This document shows, one piece after another, positions 59,068-64,000 of a stretch of 64,000 bases of DNA. A program made the translations under genes and the position numbers. The stretch's first letter is position 1; every line of letters begins with the position of its first letter. Under the pieces are notes generated by a model that saw only the letters and a program-made list of their open reading frames with translations, was not told the DNA's origin and searched no databases. Location: NCBI GenBank assembly GCA_900541395.1, contig UQJT01000008.1, positions 1 through 64,000 of the forward strand. Direction: 5' to 3'. This stretch comes from an uncultured Desulfovibrio sp. (GTDB lineage Bacteria; Desulfobacterota; Desulfovibrionia; Desulfovibrionales; Desulfovibrionaceae).

Positions 59068-59790
59068 TTAATCAAACACGTCCACCAGGTTGTCGAGGGT
59101 CAACCCTTCTTTGACGCCCCGCAGATCGTAATAGATGATGGTCGTCATGACTTCCTGAAATGCGGTGAGGATGGCGACCGGCGGGATGGAAAACGCGATG
59201 ATCGCCACGAAGTTGTCGGTCAGCAGCGTCGCCATAAAAACGGCGGCCGCGTATAGAATCAAACCTGCGATGACGGTGAGCAGTATCAGGCCGAACACGG
59301 GCCAGCGGTAGCCCTTGGTCAGCCGCGCGCTGCGGGACAGGCTGGAGAGGGGGCCGAGGCGTTCGAGCACGCAGGCGGGCACGACGAGCGACCACAGGCA
59401 CATGAGGATGAGGCCGGGAATGAGCAGCAGCATGAAGCCGAGCACCATGCCCATGCCTGTCAGCAAAGAGGCCAGCAGCAGGGGAAAAAAGCGGGTCAGC
59501 CCGCGCGTCAGGGCTTCCCCGATGCCCGCGTGGCGGCCGCCCAGTTCCTGAAAGACCGCATAGGCGACGGCCCCCGACAGGATCAACCCCATCACTGCGT
59601 CCGCCACCTGGCCCAGCGCCAGGGCGAGCGGCACCCCCGGCAGCAGAAATTCGGGTATCGCGGCCAGCACGGCTGCCGTCAGCGTCAGTCCGAGGCTGAT
59701 CCCCGGCACCTTCCACATGGTCTGCCATGAACGGTTGAGGACGGAGGCGACCGAAAACTGAGTCGCGGCAAGGAACGGCGTTTCTGCCAT
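59068..59790 (-). CDS. Predicted polytopic membrane protein
   Basis: 240 residues starting MAETPFLAATQFSVASVLNRSWQTMWKVPG, with about five to six hydrophobic segments, including LLASLLTGMGMVLGFMLLLIPGLILMCLWSLVVPACVLE and a C-terminal VMTTIIYYDLRGVKEGL. The overall pattern resembles YciC/GDPD-membrane-domain-like proteins of unknown function, in which the same PG-L-x3-W core and the YYDLR end recur. The ATG at 59790 was chosen because the longer frame adds an unrelated Arg-rich stretch. Convergent with the RDD gene. Confidence 0.65.
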   Translation of the reverse strand: MAETPFLAATQFSVASVLNRSWQTMWKVPGISLGLTLTAAVLAAIPEFLLPGVPLALALGQVADAVMGLILSGAVAYAVFQELGGRHAGIGEALTRGLTRFFPLLLASLLTGMGMVLGFMLLLIPGLILMCLWSLVVPACVLERLGPLSSLSRSARLTKGYRWPVFGLILLTVIAGLILYAAAVFMATLLTDNFVAIIAFSIPPVAILTAFQEVMTTIIYYDLRGVKEGLTLDNLVDVFD

Positions 59791-60104
59791 GACGTTCTCC
59801 AGACGGCGTGAAGGGGCGGAGGCGGAACGCCGCGCGCCTGTTATCCTTATGACTGGAGATAGCGCGCCGGGCGCGTCCCTGTCAATCGACCTCGTCGCCG
59901 GACCGCGCGAGGGCCGTTTCGGAATTGTTCGGGAAAAAGAGGACATCATGGCGTCACTTGTTGACAATGAATTTTGTTTTCAATATAGGAAGTTTTCCTT
60001 TGCGTCGCCGGAGGCGTACTTTCCGTTGACCTCCGCCGCCGGGCGAGCGCCGGGGCGACCCCGCGCAAACCTCGCGCTTCGCAAAGAAAAAAGAAGGAAA
60101 GGTC
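59791..60104. other. Divergent promoter region before the ABC/FmdE-like operon
   Basis: 314 nt; GC-rich except for an A/T-rich patch at 59950-60000 that carries a good promoter with an inverted repeat. No other feature seen. Confidence 0.5.
59961..59989 (+). promoter_or_regulatory. Sigma-70 promoter of the ABC transporter operon, with inverted repeat
   Basis: TTGACA (59961-59966), 17-bp spacer, TATAGG (59984-59989). The same bases contain TTGACAA and TTTTCAA as an imperfect inverted repeat, which could be a repressor site (it slightly resembles metal-regulator boxes, not enough to name one). Confidence 0.6.
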
Positions 60105-60710
60105 TTGAACAACGATATAGTTCCCCGCGACGAGTCGCGGGAATGCATCCCCGGTCTGCTCGCCCCGTCGGAGTGGGTGGAGCCGCGCCTGATCGTCCTG
60201 GACCAGGGGCGGCGGGTAAGCTTTCACATCGCGGACGCCCTCCGCTACCACGGCCTGGAGTCGGTGGGCGGCGTAATTCTCGGTTTTCGTCTGGCGCAGC
60301 GGGCGCTGGCCGAACTGTCCCCGGACGGCCCGGCGGAACGGCGCGAACTGGCGTTGTTCACCTCGTTTCCGGGCTATGGCGCGCGCGACGCGCTGGAACT
60401 GATCACGCGCATGGTCAGCGACGGCCGCTATGCGGTCGACCCTTCCTTTGTCGACGAGAGGGCATCCGAGGGCGTGACGGGCCGCTGTTATTTCCGTTTT
60501 TCTCTGCGGGGGAAAAGCCTGGAACTGTCGCCGCCGCCCGGCGTGCCGAACGCCGATTTTCTCCGGTACGGCCGGGCCGGCAAAACCGCCCCGTCCGATC
60601 CCGTCGCCAAGGCGGACATCGCCCGGCGCTGGACACAGGCCAAGTTCGATCTGGCCAATCTGCTGCTTGCCACGGACTGCCGCGCGGCCCTCAGGGTTCT
60701 GGAGCCATGA
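60105..60710 (+). CDS. FmdE-like protein lacking the metal-binding motif (1)
   Basis: 201 residues, starting with TTG at 60105 behind AAGGAAAGG. The stretch YHGLESVGGVILGFRLAQRALAEL (48-71) follows the FmdE pattern HGHxCPGxxxGxR but has Leu, Ser and Val where the second His, the Cys and the Pro should be. RRELALFTSFPGYGARDALELITRM (79-103) is closely matched by the protein encoded at 63125. No signal peptide. It ends on the permease start (ATGA). FmdE-like proteins are found with metal and cofactor pathways; the role here is unknown, perhaps binding the transported compound. Confidence 0.6.
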   Translation: MNNDIVPRDESRECIPGLLAPSEWVEPRLIVLDQGRRVSFHIADALRYHGLESVGGVILGFRLAQRALAELSPDGPAERRELALFTSFPGYGARDALELITRMVSDGRYAVDPSFVDERASEGVTGRCYFRFSLRGKSLELSPPPGVPNADFLRYGRAGKTAPSDPVAKADIARRWTQAKFDLANLLLATDCRAALRVLEP

Positions 60711-61465
60711 GGCCGGTCCGCGCCCTGGTCGTGCCCCTGCTCGTTCTGCTGGCCTGGCAACTGGCCGCGAGTTTGGGCCTGGCGTCCCCCTATCTGCTGC
60801 CCGCCCCGGCCACCGTGCTGCATACGGCCGGGGACATGCTCGAATCCGGCCTGCTGGTCCGGCATACGGCGGCCTCATTGGGACGGGTGGCCCGAGGTTT
60901 TTCCATCAGCGTCGCGGCGGGCTGCGCCCTGGCCGCGCTGCTGACGGCCCTGCCCCGGCTTGAAAAGGCCCTGGACCCGACGCTGTCCTTTATGCGCATG
61001 ACGCCTCCCCTGGCCACCATTCCTCTGCTTATCCTGTGGTTCGGCATCGGTGAAGCCACACAACTGGCCATCATCATTCTGGCCTCGTTTTTTCCGGTCT
61101 ACCTCAACGCCCGGGCCGGATTCGCGCGGCTGGACGCCTCCTACCGCGAACTGGCCGCCAGCCTGTCCCTGTCCCGCCTTGACTACGCCCGCTATTTCGC
61201 GGGGCCCGCCGCGCTGCCTTCCATCGTCACGGGCGTGCGCCTCAGCTTCGGCTACAGTTGGCGCGCGCTCATCGCGGCCGAACTCATCGCCGCGGGCAGC
61301 GGCCTGGGATACATGATTTCCGACGCGGAGCAGATGCAGCGCGTGGATGTGGTCATGGTGGGCATTTTTGCCATCGGTCTTGTCGGCTGGGCTTTGGACG
61401 CCCTGTTTCGCCGGGTCGTGGCCGGGGTGGCGGGCAGGCGTTTTCCGGAGGTGGTCGAGGGATGA
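60707..61465 (+). CDS. ABC transporter permease, NitT/TauT (SsuC) type
   Basis: 252 residues with about six helices and the EAA-type cytoplasmic loop ELAASLSLSRLDYARYFAGPAALPSIVTGVRLSFGYSWRALIAAELI. LPAPATVLHTAGDML near the N-terminus is typical of SsuC/TauC/NrtB permeases. Overlaps both neighbours by 4 nt. Family transports sulfonates, nitrate, bicarbonate, pyrimidine precursors and others, so the substrate cannot be fixed. Confidence 0.92.
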   Translation: MRPVRALVVPLLVLLAWQLAASLGLASPYLLPAPATVLHTAGDMLESGLLVRHTAASLGRVARGFSISVAAGCALAALLTALPRLEKALDPTLSFMRMTPPLATIPLLILWFGIGEATQLAIIILASFFPVYLNARAGFARLDASYRELAASLSLSRLDYARYFAGPAALPSIVTGVRLSFGYSWRALIAAELIAAGSGLGYMISDAEQMQRVDVVMVGIFAIGLVGWALDALFRRVVAGVAGRRFPEVVEG

Positions 61466-62169
61466 TCGCTTTCGAGAACGTATCCAAAAGTTTCGGAGAC
61501 AAGCGCGTGCTCGACGCCATGACTCTGGACATGGCCGATACCGGCATCACCTGCCTGCTGGGCGCGTCCGGCTGCGGCAAATCCACAGCCCTGCGCGTGG
61601 CGGCGGGGCTTATCCCGCCCGACGCGGGGTCCGGCCCGGTTTTCATACCGGCCGGGGCGTGCGGGGTGGTGTTTCAGGATACGCGTCTGCTGCCCTGGCT
61701 GACCACGGCCGAAAATCTGGCCCTGGCCGTGCCCGCCCGGCGTCGTCGGGCCGAAGCTCCGGCCCTGATTGCCCGCGCTCTGGCCGATGTGGCTCTGGAC
61801 GCGGCCGAAGCGGGGGGCCTGTTCCCCCGCGAACTTTCGGGCGGCATGGCCCAGCGGGCGGGCATCGCCCGCGCCCTGCTGCGCCGCCCGCGCTTTCTCA
61901 TGATGGACGAGCCCTTTGCCTCGCTGGACGCCATGACCAGGGGCGATCTCCAGATCATGCTGAAGGAGCTGGTGGACGAACAGGGCATGGCCTGTCTGTT
62001 CGTGACCCACGACATGGACGAGGCCTTTGTCGTCGCCCGGCGCGTCGTGGTCATGCGCGGCGGCCGTGCCGCCGCCACGTTTGAGGCGGAGGAATTTTCC
62101 GGTTGGGAACGACGGGAACGCGTGCGCGATCACATTTTGACCTGTCTCGGCAGAAAACAAGGAGCGTGA
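61462..62169 (+). CDS. ABC transporter ATP-binding protein, NitT/TauT (SsuB) type
   Basis: 235 residues. Walker A GASGCGKST (34-42), VVFQDTRLLPWLTTAENLAL Q-loop, LSGGMAQRAGIARALLRRP signature and LMMDEPFASLDAMTR Walker B/D-loop, then THDMDEAF. QDTRLLPW is the mark of SsuB/TauB/NrtD-like ATPases. Starts on the permease stop. Confidence 0.94.
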   Translation: MIAFENVSKSFGDKRVLDAMTLDMADTGITCLLGASGCGKSTALRVAAGLIPPDAGSGPVFIPAGACGVVFQDTRLLPWLTTAENLALAVPARRRRAEAPALIARALADVALDAAEAGGLFPRELSGGMAQRAGIARALLRRPRFLMMDEPFASLDAMTRGDLQIMLKELVDEQGMACLFVTHDMDEAFVVARRVVVMRGGRAAATFEAEEFSGWERRERVRDHILTCLGRKQGA

Positions 62170-62170
62170 T

Positions 62171-63121
62171 ATGATCTTAAAGAAAATGGCAATGGCGTTG
62201 CTGGCCGTCGGCATGACGGCGGGCGTCGCGGCGGCCGCGGGCGATGCGGACAAGGTATTGAACATCAGCTACGTGAAATCTCCGTTCAATCTGCAAAGCA
62301 TCGTCATGAAGCGCCAGGGGCTGCTGGAAAAGGAACTGGAACCCCTGGGCGTCAAAGTCGTATGGCATGAAATCACCTCCGGCGCGCAGCAGGCCCAGGC
62401 TATGGCTGCCGGTTCCCTGGATGTGGGCGGGGTGATGAACACCACCTCCATTCAGATGGCCCGGGGCGAGGGCAACCCGATTAAAATCGTGGCCGGGGTG
62501 TCCCGTCCCACCGGGGTATTCGCCATTGTGGGCAAAAAGGGCGGCGTTGCCGACGTAAAAAGTCTGAAGGGCAAAATCGTGGCCGGACCCAAGGGCACCG
62601 TCCTGCACCAGCTTCTGGTGGCCGCTCTGGCCGCGGAAGGCATGAGCATCGACGACGTGCAGTTCATCCAGATGGACATCCCCAAGGCTTTCGCCGCGCT
62701 TGAAAGCGGCCGGGTCGACGCGGCCCTGTTGTCCGCCAATACGGTGGTCAACGCTCTGAATTCGGGCGGAACCGTCATCGCCTCCGCCGAGGGGCTGGTC
62801 GTGCCCAAGCTGGCCGTGGCCGCCTCCGAGTCGTTCATCGCCGAGCATCCGGACCGCCTGGCCGCCGTGCTGCGCGCCCATGACAAAGCCGCCGCCTGGA
62901 TTGCCGAACACCATGACGAAGCCGTCGCCATGGGCGCCGAGGAACAGGGCGTGGATATCCCCACGGCCGAAAAACTGTTCGAGTGGTCGCATTTCACGCA
63001 GCGCTTCAACCAGGCCGACCTGGACAGCATGAACGACGACCTGGCCTTCATGCTCGACAACGGCATGATGCGCAACAGGGTCGATCCGCGCGACATCGTG
63101 CTGCCCGGCGCTCTGGAGTAA
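62171..63121 (+). CDS. ABC transporter periplasmic binding protein, NitT/TauT type
   Basis: 316 residues with a signal peptide (about 1-23, GVAAAA). LNISYVKSPFNLQSIVMKRQGLLEKEL, EITSGAQQAQAMAAGSLDVGGVMNTTSI, GVSRPTGVFAIVGKKGGVADVKSLKGKIVAGPKGTVLHQLL and AALESGRVDAALLS give the SsuA/TauA/NrtA-like two-lobe fold. The charge pattern does not reveal the ligand. Only 1 nt after the ATPase gene. Confidence 0.92.
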   Translation: MILKKMAMALLAVGMTAGVAAAAGDADKVLNISYVKSPFNLQSIVMKRQGLLEKELEPLGVKVVWHEITSGAQQAQAMAAGSLDVGGVMNTTSIQMARGEGNPIKIVAGVSRPTGVFAIVGKKGGVADVKSLKGKIVAGPKGTVLHQLLVAALAAEGMSIDDVQFIQMDIPKAFAALESGRVDAALLSANTVVNALNSGGTVIASAEGLVVPKLAVAASESFIAEHPDRLAAVLRAHDKAAAWIAEHHDEAVAMGAEEQGVDIPTAEKLFEWSHFTQRFNQADLDSMNDDLAFMLDNGMMRNRVDPRDIVLPGALE

Positions 63122-63124
63122 ATC

Positions 63125-63655
63125 ATGGAGCGACGCCTGACCCTGCGGGACAAGGATGGGGACCTGAACGTCGGGTATGACGACCTGCTGAAATACTGCA
63201 CGCGCGCCAACGTCGTCGCGGCGGCGCTGATGTTGCGGGTGAGCGCGGGGGCCTTTGCCCTGCTGTCGCCCGGAGAGCCCGTGCTTCGGCGCGAACTTGT
63301 CTGGCGGCTGGGCTTTCCGGGCGGGGGCGTTCTCGACTGCGTGGAAATGATTTCGCATGCCGTGCGCGAGGGCCGTTGCCTTCAGGAGCCGACCATGCCG
63401 TCCGAGGGCGCGCCCGCCGCGTTGCCGGGGCACTTTATTTTCAAAATCGGCTACCGGGGCAGAACGGCCACGGTCGTCATGTCGGCCGCCGTGTTCGACG
63501 ACGAGTTCCGCGCCCGGGTGACCCGCTGGCAGGACGACGACAGCGACCCTGAGGGGCGGGCCGCCTACCTCGCCTACAAGCGGGAGCTGGCCCGCCGCAT
63601 CCTGGATATGCCGGACGACGACTTGTTCCGTGTCCGGGTCGAGGACGACGTCTAG
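63125..63655 (+). CDS. FmdE-like protein lacking the metal-binding motif (2)
   Basis: 176 residues, 3 nt after the binding-protein stop. It shares with the protein encoded at 60105 the order Tyr-rich helix (DDLLKYCTRANVVAAALMLRVSAGAFALLSP), RRELVWRLGFPGGGVLDCVEMISHAV and a late strand FIFKIGYRGRTATVV, so the two are diverged paralogues. The HGH-Cys-Pro motif of FmdE is absent here too. The pair brackets the transporter genes. Function unknown; family assignment rests on the first paralogue. Confidence 0.55.
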   Translation: MERRLTLRDKDGDLNVGYDDLLKYCTRANVVAAALMLRVSAGAFALLSPGEPVLRRELVWRLGFPGGGVLDCVEMISHAVREGRCLQEPTMPSEGAPAALPGHFIFKIGYRGRTATVVMSAAVFDDEFRARVTRWQDDDSDPEGRAAYLAYKRELARRILDMPDDDLFRVRVEDDV

Positions 63656-63704
63656 AGCATTTTCAACGGCAAAACGTTCCAAGGCGGGGGGCGCCTTGAT
63701 CCGA

Positions 63705-63739
63705 AAAAGGCCCGGCGCCATGAGTGCGCCGGGCCTTTT
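63705..63739. terminator. Bidirectional terminator between FmdE-like and membrane-protein genes
   Basis: AAAAGGCCCGGCGC/GCGCCGGGCCTTTT, a 14-bp stem with 7-nt loop, A-run on one side and T-run on the other, in the 109-nt convergent gap. A smaller hairpin AAGGCG/CGCCTT lies at 63681-63697, and a short relative of the dispersed repeat at 63653. Confidence 0.85.
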
Positions 63740-63764
63740 CGAAACCGTGAAGAGCGCGCCGGCG

Positions 63765-64000
63765 TTACGGCAGCACGTTGATGGATACCACGGTATTGGA
63801 GGTGGCGAACAGGGTGATGATCAGGGCGTTGAGGAAACCGCCCGCCCAGATGGAGCCCGTGGCCTTGAAGAACAGCCGGGTGAGCAGGGCGGCGGCGGTC
63901 AGGGCCACCAGCATGTTCCACACAAACAGCCCGCAGAAGGCCGCGATGCGCTCGGAGAAGGGCACGAGCTCGAACATCTTGACCCCGGTCAGGTACATGG
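63765..64000 (-). CDS. Membrane protein, C-terminal fragment (gene runs off window)
   Basis: The minus-strand frame is open from the window edge to the TAA at 63765. The visible about 78 residues include two hydrophobic segments, FCGLFVWNMLVALTAAALLTRLF and IWAGGFLNALIITLFATSNTVV, ending SINVLP. The family cannot be named from the fragment. The Met at 63996-63998 is probably internal. Confidence 0.55.
   Translation of the reverse strand, partial: MYLTGVKMFELVPFSERIAAFCGLFVWNMLVALTAAALLTRLFFKATGSIWAGGFLNALIITLFATSNTVVSINVLP

Overview
The window is GC-rich chromosomal DNA from what looks like a Desulfovibrionaceae (Desulfovibrio/Bilophila-type) anaerobe. The strongest pointers are a complete tmcD-C-B-A respiratory complex with a tetraheme cytochrome c3 followed by a response regulator and a PAS histidine kinase, a second NarI-like/HdrD-like redox pair, a B12-dependent class II ribonucleotide reductase, an Fe-S serine dehydratase and an lpt/kds envelope operon. 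The rest is mostly housekeeping, with one clearly foreign AT-rich island.

Layout. 1-5.9 kb: 5' part of a DciA-like gene (-), nrdJ (+) and secA (-), the last two convergent on paired terminators. 6.1-14.6 kb (-): pyrG, a family 2 glycosyltransferase, kdsA, kdsC, lptC, lptA, lptB and an unusual PTS-EIIC/EAL fusion; this run makes and exports Kdo/LPS. 14.8-20.4 kb (+): purQ, a small exported protein, then fliG-fliH-fliI behind a sigma-54 promoter. 20.6-31.1 kb: chemoreceptor, DUF599 protein, YgeY-type M20 hydrolase, Pit phosphate transporter with its DUF47 partner, WcbI-like protein, a membrane protein and HrpB helicase. 31.5-39.4 kb (+): lysozyme-like protein, tmcDCBA, receiver protein and hybrid sensor kinase. 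39.7-46.3 kb: serine dehydratase (-), and a sigma-54 activator (-) divergent from a sulfatase-like hydrolase plus MFS transporter (+); the intergenic region holds a consensus -24/-12 promoter and upstream inverted repeats, so this is probably a self-contained regulated uptake/hydrolysis module.

46.4-49.8 kb: an AT-rich restriction-modification island with a GTG-started Dam-type methylase, a DpnA-type methylase and a MutH-type nuclease, presumably for GATC. It is bracketed by an exact 71-bp direct repeat that in the host occurs in ordinary GC-rich intergenic DNA, consistent with insertion accompanied by a long target duplication. 50.0-52.5 kb: membrane cytochrome b plus HdrD-like Fe-S protein. 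52.7-59.0 kb (+): a six-gene overlapping operon (DUF4129, DUF4350, MoxR, DUF58, SpoIIM, RDD). 59.1-59.8 kb (-): membrane protein. 60.1-63.7 kb (+): a NitT/TauT-type ABC transporter flanked on both sides by two related FmdE-like proteins that have lost the usual metal-binding motif. The window ends inside a membrane-protein gene (-).

The most unusual items are the R-M island and its repeats, the sulfatase-like enzyme with Thr at the formylglycine position under sigma-54 control, the EIIC-EAL fusion after lptB, and the FmdE-like pair around the ABC transporter. All functional calls come from reading the sequence by eye; no database search was run.
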